Assembly (NCBI RefSeq): GCF_000485595.1
Contig: NW_014578254.1
Span: 9,280-69,158 of the forward strand
Reading direction: 5' to 3'
Origin: Priapulus caudatus
Lineage: Eukaryota > Priapulida > Priapulimorpha > Priapulimorphida > Priapulidae
DNA: 59,879 nt
Shown: positions 30,801-40,649 of the stretch, one piece after another
Layout of the letters: every line of letters begins with the position of its first letter
Numbering within the stretch: the stretch's first letter is position 1
Translations under genes and position numbers: made by a program
Notes under the pieces: model-generated
The model's database searches: none
Seen by the model: the letters and a program-made list of their open reading frames with translations, nothing else
What the model was told of the DNA's origin: nothing

Positions 30801-30950
30801 GATAAATACGGTGTGGTGCAAGAGCGTAACCTCAAGAATCGAAAGTATGTTATCCGTCTTTCATCAGGCCTACTGACTGTGAGAAATCGAATTATGCTGA
30901 GACGTAGATTCCCGCCAACCACGGTACCAACTGCAGGAACGTCGAAATGA
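27780..30950 (+). pseudogene. Gyp-3 pol: protease, RT, RNase H, integrase
   Basis: Protease: ALIDTGSDWCCIA, then TAA at 27875 and 27938. RT: DDIRLCVNFKPLN, frameshift near 28665, then FGRFRYERAPFGIN and a catalytic VADDSLVYG, with Ala where most gypsy RTs have an aromatic residue. TGA at 29092 and a shift near 29155 precede RNase H (LYIDAACKSGFGFVL, TDH then TAA at 29517). Integrase: HRGIEATKARA … C, a TAG at 30105, core Asp in SADFADWD, Asp in YTDNGPPF, a TAG at 30402, then Glu in AFAENAVKQ. It ends near 30950 in LRRRFPP. Confidence 0.85.
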
Positions 30951-31022
30951 CCGCCAATCACTCCAGAGACGAATACTCATAAAGCTACAGAGCCGGAGAT
31001 CTACGAGAAGGCAGTAACTGCA

Positions 31023-31217
31023 TTGCCACCCATCCAGTCGCCCGTTGAAGTACCATCAACACTCGAAACCCTGACTGACTGTGCAGATGACAATCCTATT
31101 GTCATGAATGACAACAGTGACAATATAATGAATGTCACGTCTGAAGACTTTCCTGAACCAGTTCGAAGGTCTGGACGTAACAGGAAACCACCTGTACGAT
31201 TTAGTGACTACGTGTAA
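31023..31217 (+). pseudogene. Gyp-3 Pol C-terminal tail
   Basis: An acidic stretch followed by RRSGRNRKPPVRFSDYV, the basic end typical of gypsy integrase tails. It sits just downstream of the TGA at 30948 in another frame. Confidence 0.6.
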
Positions 31218-31329
31218 GACCTCCCATAACGGTCGTAATTCAATACTGTATACGAGTATACTGATGTTCGTTTAGTAACATACTGTTCAATGTTGCTATG
31301 TTATAGTTATGCATTCTAGTACGATCTTG

Positions 31330-31342
31330 TAAGGGAGGGAGA
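31330..31342 (+). other. Gyp-3 polypurine tract
   Basis: AAGGGAGGGAGA immediately precedes the 3' LTR start TGTAAGATAA. Confidence 0.85.
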
Positions 31343-31427
31343 TGTAAGATAATTGCAAAACGTTAAAGTAATGTTTATTCTTTGTACGCCCAAGAGGTGG
31401 CGCCACTAGTCGAGGAGGGGAGACTTA

Positions 31428-32003
31428 AAAAGGCGCGTTTACACGGACGTTTTTGGCCCGAGCCTAATTAGGCCCGTGCCAGATTTGGCTCGAGCCGAGC
31501 GTTCACACGGACGATTTTGGCCCGAGCCTAATTAGGCCCGTGCCAGATTTGGCTCGAGCCGAGCGTTCACACGGACGATTTTGGCCCGAGCCAAATTTTA
31601 GCACCAGTTTTCGGTGAGAGGTAGAGCGGTAGAATCGGTTGAGCGGTAGATGCTGCGAGTGTCAAACGTCTAATTCGACGAAATAAAGTCCAAAACAATA
31701 TAAAAATTCGACAAATTTGATCGGGATGCACGTTTTCAAGATTGATAATTGAACTCGGAACGTAAGTAAACACTCTAAATCGTACACAACGCCATCTCGC
31801 GACATTACTGCCAAAGTATCTGTGAGATATTTGTGCAATAAAATTTATTTGAATTTGAATTTGAATTTGACAGACAGTATTTACCTCCCCCTACTTGCGT
31901 ACGTCGTGAACGCGCCGACTCAATTAGGCCCGAGCCAAATTTGGCCGCCGTGCAAATCTAGCCCATTTGGCTCGAGCCAAATCATGATCGTGTGAACACG
32001 GCT
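31428..32003. mobile_element. MITE inserted in Gyp-3 3' LTR (TTA duplication)
   Basis: The uninterrupted site GACTTATGGCG in the 5' LTR becomes GACTTA…TTATGGCG, giving a TTA duplication. Ends are AAAAGGCGCGTTTACACGG and, inverted, AGCCGTGTTCACACG. A 63-bp unit with GGCCCGAGCCTAATTAGGCC is tandemly repeated more than twice near 31450-31600. TTA duplication and TIRs suit PIF/Harbinger, by inference. Repeated GAATTTGAATTTGAATTTGA occurs at 31849. Confidence 0.85.
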
Positions 32004-32025
32004 TTATGGCGAGACTCTAAACTAT

Positions 32026-33335
32026 GAATTTTGCACAAGGGAGAGATAGTGATCCGCTAGGGGACGGCTTTGATTGGCTAATTTTGTCTCTTATTTATTT
32101 TATTGTTTATTATTTTTGGCTAATTTTGTTAGCTCACCTTGACATCGTCAAGATGAGCTGTTGCCATGGGTCGTCGTCCGTCGTACGTCCGTCCGTCCTT
32201 CCGTCAACATTTGGCTACGGTCAACGATAACACAGGAACCGTTTGACCCACATGTTTGAAATTGGGTATCGTTGTTACTGCTATGGGAGAGGTTTGAACG
32301 TCCTATTTTGGAGCACGCCAGTCGAAGTACTTTCGAGCCACGGCAATTTTTTGGCAAAAATGGAAATTGCCATTAGTCAATTCAGGTTCAACGGATTTTG
32401 CTCATTTTTGGTATGTGAATGAATAAGGGCTGGCCCCAAAACGTATTACAGGGGTTTTGATATATAAATTATGCAAATTATGTAGGTTTTGGCAATTATA
32501 TAGCATATTATATAGACACGCAGATAACAGTCTGTGGTGTCACACTCGTCTGGTTCGTTTTACAAGATTTCATTGATAATATCTTTAATGCAAAATTGGT
32601 ATTTTCTCTCCACGCCGATAAAACGTCTATATTAGAGTAAAGTTTTACAAAACATGTCGGAACGCAGCATAACCTATTTATTTCGAACGCCATCGCTAAG
32701 AAACATCAAAGTGGGTATAGCGCCATCTACTGTCACAAATTGTGAATCATTTTGGTTTATAAATTATTATTGCGATATACAGATGGCAACCGTGTGCTAC
32801 CGCCTAGAAAAACTCATACGAAGTAAACACTTCCATGCAACCAACCTTTGACAAAAGTTGTGTTATGGGCAAGGAAACACCATTGTCACGTGGTATATAG
32901 CAGCTACGTGGAATAAGCGTATCCTCACAATCTTACACGTTACACATCGGGAGCTCCACTACTATGCAGGTCCTAAATCTGAATATTATAAAAACGTTAA
33001 ATGGCGATCATTTATAGGTGTAACGCCATCACTCGCCCACATCTCAGACTTTCACATAAAAAATTACACATATAATTATCAAGAGTATATAATGGGAGTT
33101 CTCCCATATATACTCTTCGTTTCTAGACTGTACGTCGATGGTTGCTCGATTAAAACTGACTACTTCTCACTCACTCATTTGTGTCCTTTTTTGTGGTGAG
33201 CTACAGTGTCATTGACACTTTCATTTTATTTTAGAATTAAAGATAGCGTTAGGATTCGGGTTATGGTTAGGGTTAACTGATTTCTATATCCACAACTTAT
33301 TTCTATATTCACTATCTCTCTCCTGAGACCTACTA
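32026..33335. mobile_element. DNA transposon family Y insertion in Gyp-3 3' LTR
   Basis: Separates LTR pieces with CTAAACTAT (32017-32025) and CTAGACTAT (33336-33344) as a 9-bp (or 8-bp) duplication with one mismatch. Left end holds AGGGAGAGATAGTGATCC about ten bases in; the inverted right end holds AGGAGAGAGATAGTGA at a like distance. A 260-bp stretch matches 1-269 inverted, and the right end matches 4845-4868. The ORFs at 32654 and 32858-33199 show nothing recognisable, so it is probably non-autonomous. Confidence 0.78.
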
Positions 33336-33536
33336 CTAGACTATACACGCTGTTGTAACTGCGTCTGTGTGATTCAAGTTTATATGAACAATATATTATG
33401 TAACAAGTAAGACAGTCGTTGGAATCTTTATTCGAATGTCTCAAGAACACGAGATATATAACAGCTTATAGCTGTAGCTTACTGTCTTCTCGATCGACTC
33501 TCATTACACAATTGCCCGACCTGAATTTATTGACAG

Positions 33537-33714
33537 GTTGTCGTGGACGATTGTGTACATGGTCATCATCACAGTCATCTGTTTCATCATGGAACTGATT
33601 GCCAAGTATGCTCGTCTGTTCCCCGGCAGCTCGTTCATTCTGATGTTCATCGCTCTGTTGCTCTACGGAATGTCGATCATCACCTTCTCCTTTATGCTGA
33701 CTCCATTCCTTCAC
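33537..33714 (+). CDS. ABCA3-like exon 5 (TM3 and TM4)
   Basis: Acceptor TTATTGACAG, donor CTTCAC|GTGAGT. The first base completes the Trp codon left by exon 4, giving FWLSWTIVYMVIITVICF. That is TM3, after the W-containing turn common in ABCA proteins. SSFILMFIALLLYGMSII follows as TM4, ending FMLTPFLH at phase 0. The intron before it holds all of Gyp-3. Confidence 0.92.
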
Positions 33715-34643
33715 GTGAGTGCATCTTCTACGAGCTGCCCCTGCCCCACTTTTGTGCAATTAAATCTTTTTGTTGGTGTTTATTGTTTCGAATAATGTCA
33801 TCAGATTTTGTTTTGTCGTATGAAATCATGTAATTAGGTGAATTTGAATTATTTGTTATGATTACTTGTGTGCCTATTCATGTTTATTGTTCGTTTACAT
33901 GAGTGTGCTACAGGTAAACAAAAATGTGATAACATGTGACAGGACCTACTTTCTTTTTCTCCTTGGTTAAATATTTGGCTCCCTTTGCCAAGCAAACTTG
34001 TGGGGGATTGCGGTACAAAGTACAGTTTACAATCTGCCTAACTTTGAGGAAATCTAATACATCAGTGATTTTTCTGCTCTCGAATTTCACCACGGCATCG
34101 ACGGCAAGTGCCATAGTGAAATTACTTAACCTGGCTCCTCGAAAGGCTGGCCGATAGCCACACCAATAAACTGCCCTGGCTGCCCTACATGGAAAACCTC
34201 CATGCCCTTTTCTATAAATTCCTTGTTGCGCATGTATAACTCTCTCTGTCAGACATAAAAAGGGTTGATAGCAACCCAGTTGCCTCGATTCTCCTTATTT
34301 GAAGGGAAAGTTTGGGCTTGATGTCCCTCTAACTTGCCGTGCTGCCCTAAAATCGAGTATTAAGTCCAAGGTAACATTAGCCTTATCATAAAAACAATTG
34401 ACCTAGCTATCTGGAGCAAATGGTGGGTAGCTCTACACAGTCAGTTATGCCTTAGGGCTGTTCTAAATACGTTGCTCAATTAAATAGGAAATGCCGCAAG
34501 GTCGGCAACATGGTGTACCCATGTGAAACCCACTGCAAGGGCTTAAACCTTCTAGCAACAATCTTCAAGGAGGGCGTAGTTGTCTTGCTCAGAAGCATAG
34601 AGTAATTGAAATTCTGCCCGTGTTTGTTTCATCGCCGTGGCAG
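33715..34643 (+). other. ABCA intron 5
   Basis: No mobile element or RNA recognised. A 73-codon ORF at 33936-34157 is unsupported. Confidence 0.7.
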
Positions 34644-34796
34644 AAAGGAAAGACGGCTGGAGCCTTCGGAAGCTTTGCGACAATCATCTTCTCGATGCTC
34701 TACTTTGTTGTGAAGTTTGTTCCCGGCGTGTCAGTCACTGTGCGTTGGCTCCTCTGCCTCCTCTCTCCCGTCGCTCTCACGCTCGCCATCGATCAG
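34644..34796 (+). CDS. ABCA3-like exon 6 (TM5)
   Basis: Acceptor CGCCGTGGCAG, donor GATCAG|GTAACT, 51 codons in phase 0. It opens with KGKTAGAFGSF, the K-KTA-G segment that follows TM4 in ABCA proteins, then ATIIFSMLYFVVKFVPG (TM5) and WLLCLLSPVALTLAIDQ, the hairpin leading towards TM6. Confidence 0.92.
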
Positions 34797-35091
34797 GTAA
34801 CTATGGCAACTTGTACATTGTAACTTGTAAACTTGGTAACCCATCGCTCTTGTCGACTGGAGTCACATTTTTTACGTAGGTTAATAGGTCGTCAAGTGGT
34901 TACTACTAATGCACTGCATGTGTGCGTGGGTCCGTGTGTGTGCGCAGGTGTCTTCCCCCACGTGCGTGCGTGTGTGCGTGGGTGCATGCATGTGTAGCGA
35001 TAAATATCCCATCATCTCATTCTGATACACTGTCATGACAAAACTACATTCTCAAAAATACATTTATACATAGTACATATCAGGCATGAAT

Positions 35092-35842
35092 CAGGCCCGT
35101 CGGAAGAAATTTTAAAGTGGTACGGTTTTAGTGGCGGTCTGGGGGTGAAACCCCCAGCGGGGTTCGGAGGGGCAGTCAGGGTGACCAGATTTTATAAATT
35201 TGTTTACGGGACAGGAAACGATGCGAGGGAGCGGAGCGATCGAGCGGGGGAGGGTGTGTGAGGGAGGGTATCCCCCTCCCTCGGTAAGAACTTTTTTTGA
35301 ATTGGGGGTGCAAATCATGCAATTTAGCACACTTTAAAGTGATTTTTTTTATCCTTTCATTGTACTGCAGGAAAGGACAAATTACTCTTCATTAAATAGA
35401 AATTGAGGTCAAGCTGCTAACCCTAACCTATAAATAGGAGGTTTCACGGTCAGGTGGCGAGCTTAATATATCACTTTCTTGAGGATATTATTTTTAAGAT
35501 TTGCGATTGGATGAAAAAGTTTTGTGGCATATATGCTGTTCTTCGGTTTATGTGATAATGCGTTTCATAATAATGGAAAAAAGGCAAAGTCACTTCGATG
35601 CTCGTGTTCTTCCATTAAGCTGGTGATAAGCCTACGATCAGCCTATGATCATGACATTTTTCACCCTCCCACCTTCTCTCTTCTTTTCTCTTCTCTTTTC
35701 TTTTCCCTCTCGCTCTCTCCTTTCTCTTCTTTTCTTCTCCCTCTCTATCTCTCTTTTTTTTCTTTTCCTTTTTTCTTCTTTTTTTAGGCTGAAAAGTGGT
35801 ACGGTCAATCCTGTACCAACCGTAGCGGCTCCGACGGGCCTG
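35092..35842. mobile_element. hAT-type non-autonomous element in ABCA intron 6
   Basis: Exact 8-bp duplications GCATGAAT at 35084-35091 and 35843-35850 flank TIRs CAGGCCCGTCGGA (left) and, inverted, CAGGCCCGTCGGAGCCGC (right). CAGG termini and 8-bp duplications are characteristic of hAT. The interior has GGGGGTGAAACCCCCAG and a TCTTTTC-rich run at 35675-35785 but no transposase. Confidence 0.93.
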
Positions 35843-36030
35843 GCATGAATAACAACAAGTTTTTATTCACTCCTGATCGTACATATAGTTGACTATGGAA
35901 ATGTTTATTGTACGATACAACGCACATAATAATACTTAAAAATAATAACGAAACTTGGTTGTGTTGGTGAAGCACATAGGCACCTTAAATGTAAACCTTT
36001 ATCTTTGCTGTTGTTTTTCCTCTATGCCAG

Positions 36031-36178
36031 GCTGTCCTCCTGGAGACGACATCCGGAGGCGTGAATCTGGACAATGTGAATGAGGGAATATTTCCGTTCT
36101 CCAACTGTCTCATCATGATGGCTGTTGATACGCTGATTTACCTGCTGCTGGCTGCTTACTTTGAAAACATCATTCCAG
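36031..36178 (+). CDS. ABCA3-like exon 7 (TM6)
   Basis: Acceptor CTCTATGCCAG, donor CATTCCAG|GTGCGT. It encodes NLDNVNEGIFPFSNCLIMM and a final helix VDTLIYLLLAAYFENIIPG. Phase 1 at the end leaves the first base of the Gly codon of the conserved P-G-E-Y-G motif completed by exon 8, which confirms the 12.8-kb intron jump. Confidence 0.93.
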
Positions 36179-36736
36179 GTGCGTAGGGCGAGAAGCTGTG
36201 GGATTTTGATTTTTCAGATGCAATACGTTTGTTTTCATTTAGAAATTTTAGGATACCACGGGAAGTTTTAGGCGCACCAAGATTGTAATAAAGCGAAAGT
36301 GATTACAATATAGATCGCGCGACGCCGACGCGCCGCGCAGCGGGGCAACCACGTTACTTGCCGCATTTATATCGAGACTAGATCAGTGGTCAGATAAACC
36401 CCTCCCCTTTTCTAGCTGTAGAGCAGCCGCCAAGCTGATATCGTAAATAAAATTAAGATTAGGCGACAATCACTGGTACCGCCAGGTACGTAGATCCGGG
36501 TAGGATAAAAATACACCCTCCCCCCTCTCGTTGAAAATGGCGACAGTGGTCAGGATGACCAAGGCTAGACGTATTTCGTAGACTAATTAGCCTACACTGT
36601 TAAACGCGTAGTACTATACTGAGATCACGTGGTACCCGAAACATGGCATAAATAGCCAGGTTTTCTAACAGATAATCAGAGAATCACCGAGGATCTCGAG
36701 ATGTGTGTAAAGTGGTCAGAACAGTCCCAGATAACA
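36179..36736 (+). other. ABCA intron 7, proximal unique part
   Basis: No ORF or repeat of note; a short GC-rich GCGCGACGCCGACGCGCCG lies near 36317. Confidence 0.7.
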
Positions 36737-37372
36737 TGCTGACGTTGGGCCAACGTTGGGCCAACGGCTGTCTTTAGCTTATGCTAACGTTGGGCCAACG
36801 TTGGCTGCCAACGTTGATCCAACGTCTTTTTGCTCAGCGTGCCAACGTTGGGCCCAACGTTGGCAGCCAACGTTGGCCCAACGGCAGTCAGCCAACGTTG
36901 GCCCAACGTCATATTGCCAACGTTGGCCCAACGTCAGCCAGCAACGTTGATCCAACGTCTTTTGCTCAGCGTGCTAACGTTGGCCAACGTTGGCAGCCAA
37001 CATTGGCCCAACGGTGGCCCGACATTGGCCCGACGTTGGCCCAACAGCAGTCAGCCAGCGTTGGCCCAACATCATATTGCCAATGCTGGCCCAACGTCAG
37101 ACAGCCAACGTTGATCCAACGTCTTTTTGCTCAACGTGCCAACGTTGTCCAACGTCATATTGAAAAACGTTGGCCCAACGTCAGACAGCCAACGTTGGCC
37201 CAACGGCTTTTTGCTCAGCCCCAATATGACGTTGGGCCAAGTTGGCACAACTTGGCCCAACGTCATATTGCCAACGTGGCCCAACGTCATTTTGCCAACG
37301 TTGGCCCAACGGATTTTTGCTCGGCTGGCCAACGTTGGCCCAACGTCTGACAGCTCAGCGTGCCAAGGTTGA
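36737..37372. repeat. CCAACGTTGG satellite
   Basis: About 25 imperfect units of roughly 26 bp centred on the palindrome CCAACGTTGG, alternating with CCCAACGTC plus ATATTG, AGACAG or TTTTTGCTCAG. A longer unit ending TTTTTGCTCAGCGTGC recurs about every 130 bp. Both strands carry long open frames because the unit has few stops; these are not genes. Confidence 0.93.
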
Positions 37373-37389
37373 TGTCCCCCTCAAACACT

Positions 37390-37543
37390 CCCTCTTTAGT
37401 TCTCTCTCTCTCTCACATACACACACACGCGCGCACACCTATCTCTCTCTTTCGCTCTCTCTCTCTCTCTCTCTCTGACACATACACACTCCCTCTCTGG
37501 TTCTCTCTCTCACACTCACACACACACACACGCGCGCAGCGCG

Positions 37544-37585
<42 letters not shown>

Positions 37586-37606
37586 CACATACACATTCCC
37601 TCTCTG

Positions 37607-37646
<40 letters not shown>

Positions 37647-37729
37647 ACACACACAACACAAACACGCACACCTCTCTCTATCTCGCTGATACATGCACTC
37701 CCTCTTCGGTTCTCTCTCTCGCTTCCTCA

Positions 37730-37760
<31 letters not shown>

Positions 37761-37827
37761 GCACACACACGCGCGCGCACGCATCTCGCTCTCTCTCTTT
37801 CTCTCACTCACACACACGAGCGCGCAC

Positions 37828-37866
<39 letters not shown>

Positions 37867-37946
37867 GACACATACACACTCCCTCTCTGGTTCTCTCTCT
37901 CTCTCTCTCTCTCTTTCCGTCACACACACAACTCAAACGCGCACAC

Positions 37947-38009
<63 letters not shown>

Positions 38010-38465
38010 CTCTCTCTCTCTCTCAGACACATACACACTCCCTCTCATGTTCTCTCTCTCACACACACACGCGCGCGCACACACACACCCCCCTCTCTCT
38101 CTCTCTCTCTGACACATACACACTCCCTCGGTTCTCTCTCTCTCTCTCTGGTCGACACACACAGAGACAACACGGCCACACCTCTTTCTCTCTGTCATCA
38201 ACACACATACACACGTACACACACACACACACGCGCGCACACACACTCTCTCTCTCTTCTCTTTCGTGTGCGCGTTCTCTTTCTCTCTCGTCATGTTCCT
38301 CTTCGATCTCGCTCTATATATATACCTCCTTTCCCCTTTTCGACCTCCTTCCCCCCTTCTCCAAATTTCCTTCTCCCTCCCATCCATCCTCAACACACTC
38401 TCCCCGCTCATTCTTCTCCTGTTCTCGCTCTCTCTCCACTCTCTCTCCTGTCTCTAGTGCTCTCT

Positions 38466-38510
<45 letters not shown>

Positions 38511-38530
38511 GCGCGCCTCTCTCAGCCAAT
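37390..38530. repeat. TC/CA/CG microsatellite block
   Basis: More than 1 kb of (TC)n and (CA)n with CGCGCG interruptions, organised in ~110-bp higher-order units marked by GACACATACACACTCCCTC. The block at 54255-54750 repeats its right part. Confidence 0.97.
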
Positions 38531-38770
38531 ATGTATATATGTATATAGTTTAAAATTTGTCTTCACTGAGTACCAATTTCCACTACCCAACCATACGCCA
38601 AACGTTGCCCATCGCTGCATGTAGCTAACCACTGCCGGACCATGACCATGCCAACTATACGCCAAAACGTGTGGGCCCAACGTTATGCCAGGCCAACATT
38701 TGCCAACTAGTCTCATGCCAACCATACTCACAACGGTTGGCGCAACGTCATGCAAGGCGTTGTTTTCGGC
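38531..38770. repeat. CCAACGTTGG-related tandem units
   Basis: About three ~58-bp units with CATGCCAACTATACGCC and (A)ACGTTGGCCCAACGT, several spoiled by single-base indels. The cleaner counterpart is at 54815-54985. Confidence 0.8.
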
Positions 38771-39176
38771 TCCTTGCGTTGTACCTCCTGCCGTGGTGAC
38801 GATTTCTTCACCTCTGTGATGTTTCGTTTGTATGTCACGTATTCTGTGGTGACCTCGATCACCAACGCTGTTTCCCTTTTTCTCCACAACGCATGTTACT
38901 GGTCGCGTTTGAAGTTCTGTTGTAAGTTTATCGACTTTACTTCTGTCGACCACAACGCGGTGTCACCCCGTGCTATGTCGCTCTCCTAGGCGTTTCTCTG
39001 GGCGTCGGCCGCTAGATTTATTCCTCCTCTCTTTCTCCGCAGTCTCTGTCCTATTTCCCGTCGTTCGCGCCGGAATTGAACGGCAGTTCTGGAAGTTTGC
39101 GACCCGAATTGCATCTGCGAAAAACAAGTCGCCTGGCGGTTATTCCCCAGTAACGCTGTGCGGCAGTTGTGCGATA

Positions 39177-40487
39177 TAGTCCAGTTCAATATATTGAAAT
39201 ACCGCCGCGAACCAAATTGCAACAGTAGGCTTTTTATTTGTTGGGAAGTTGTTGATTAGGACCCTCCTAAACTATCATATGCAAAATCCGGCCAAAAATG
39301 CGCGGACCACGGGAAACTGGCTAATTAGCATAAAATCCTAAATTGGCCGCCATTTTCAAGTTGAGGCTGTAGTTTGTCCTAGATCAGTACAGCGAGCTAA
39401 GAGGCCAAAAAGTGCAGATGAATGTGCTGCACCTTTTTGAACAAGCATGGAAAATTGGCATAAAGCGTAGCTTTCAAGATATGTACAATTCATAGGAGAT
39501 CGGGGTACCATCTCCATCGGCATGGTATCCTCGGGCCGCCATCTTGCAATTTAACTAAATGGCCACCGTATCAAAATCCCCATTATCTTACAGTTATTCA
39601 GCTTAATATTCAACATAGAAACAGATCTTGCGGTGTCTGAACCAACATTACGGGGTCAAAGAAACCCATTACAATCAAAATCATTATTGAGCTCCATGGC
39701 CCGCCATCTTGAATTTTAAAAATGGCCGCCATCCGAAATCTATTATCTTTCATAATTTACAGCTAATATTCACCCATACGAACACAAGATTTTGGTGTCT
39801 TGAAACGCAACATTTTATCTCGGGGTCAAGAAAACCCATTACAATTCAAAATATTATCGGTTCGCTATGGCCGCCCTCTTGAATTTTAAAATGCGCCGCC
39901 ATCCAAATCTATTATCTTTCAGTATTTCAGCTAATATTCAACCTAGAATCATGATCTTGGGTCTAAACCAACATTATCGGTGGGTCAAGAAACTCATATA
40001 CACAGATCAAAACCCTTATCGTTCGTCCGGTGGCGGCCATCTTAGATGTTCAAACTGGCCGCCACTTCAAATTCGTATGATCTTTCATATTCTCAGCTAC
40101 ATATTTAACATAAGAAAACATGATCTTGGTGTCTAAACCAACATTATCGGAGTGTCAACAAACCTATTACGATATCTAAACCATTACGCGGTGCGTTGCG
40201 CCGCCATCTTGGATTTCAAAATGCGCCGCCATTCAAAATCCATCTATCTTTTATAGTTCCTAATGTCAGCTAATATTCGACATAGAAACATGATCCTCGG
40301 TGTCTGAACCAACCATTATTAGGCGGTTCAAAGGAAACCCATTACAACACAAAATCATTATCAGTCGGTAGCGGGCCATCTTGCTGATTTCAAAATGGGG
40401 CCGCCAATTCAAAATCCATTATCTGTCATATTTCAGCTAAATATTCAACATAGAAATCACTTGATCTTGGTGTCATCATCTTGTTGA
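39177..40487 (+). repeat. DNA-X left arm, six tandem subterminal units
   Basis: After a 350-bp terminal part, units starting near 39530, 39705, 39869, 40032, 40200 and 40372 repeat the words GCCGCCATCTTG, TTATCTTTCATATTTCAGC, AATATTCAACATAGAAAC, GATCTTGGTGTCTAAACC and AACCCATTACAATC. Most units carry GCCGCCATCTT, the inverse of AAGATGGCGGC. Confidence 0.9.
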
Positions 40488-40649
40488 ACATCCATACTTT
40501 GATACTTTTAGAACTTTTTCACTTAAAACTTCCTCTTGCCACAGTGGAATCCAAAGGTCACGTTAGTTAAACCCTCCACTAAGCAGACATCAATGCGTTC
40601 TCCATCTTCCACGAATTTTGTCAGCGCAGTCTAATTCTATTGAAAACAC

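Larger units (their letters stand above)
26296..33463 (+). mobile_element. Gyp-3: full-length LTR retrotransposon in ABCA intron 4
   Basis: 5' LTR 26296-26517, gag-pol, polypurine tract and a 3' LTR from 31343. Exact 5-bp duplications GCTTA at 26291-26295 and 33464-33468 prove both ends despite two later insertions in the 3' LTR. It has the same orientation as the ABCA gene, so its polyadenylation signal could affect host transcripts. Coding is broken by about ten in-frame stops and three frameshifts. Without its nested insertions it is about 5.3 kb. Confidence 0.94.
31343..33463 (+). repeat. Gyp-3 3' LTR, twice interrupted
   Basis: LTR pieces lie at 31343-31427, 32004-32025 and 33336-33463. 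Joined in order they match the 5' LTR, apart from target duplications and scattered changes (for example GACTCTAAACTA for GACTCTAGACTG). Confidence 0.9.

Noticed and set aside
32654-33199. Two + strand ORFs inside the family Y insertion as a transposase
   Set aside because: No DDE-like or zinc-finger motif, AT-rich composition and short length; the element looks non-autonomous.
36781-37350. Long + strand ORFs of NVGPTS/RWPN-type repeats
   Set aside because: Produced by the CCAACGTTGG satellite in several frames at once; no start context or non-repeat sequence.
37360-38624. Ser/Leu- and Arg/Glu-rich ORFs on both strands
   Set aside because: Translation of TC/CA microsatellites.
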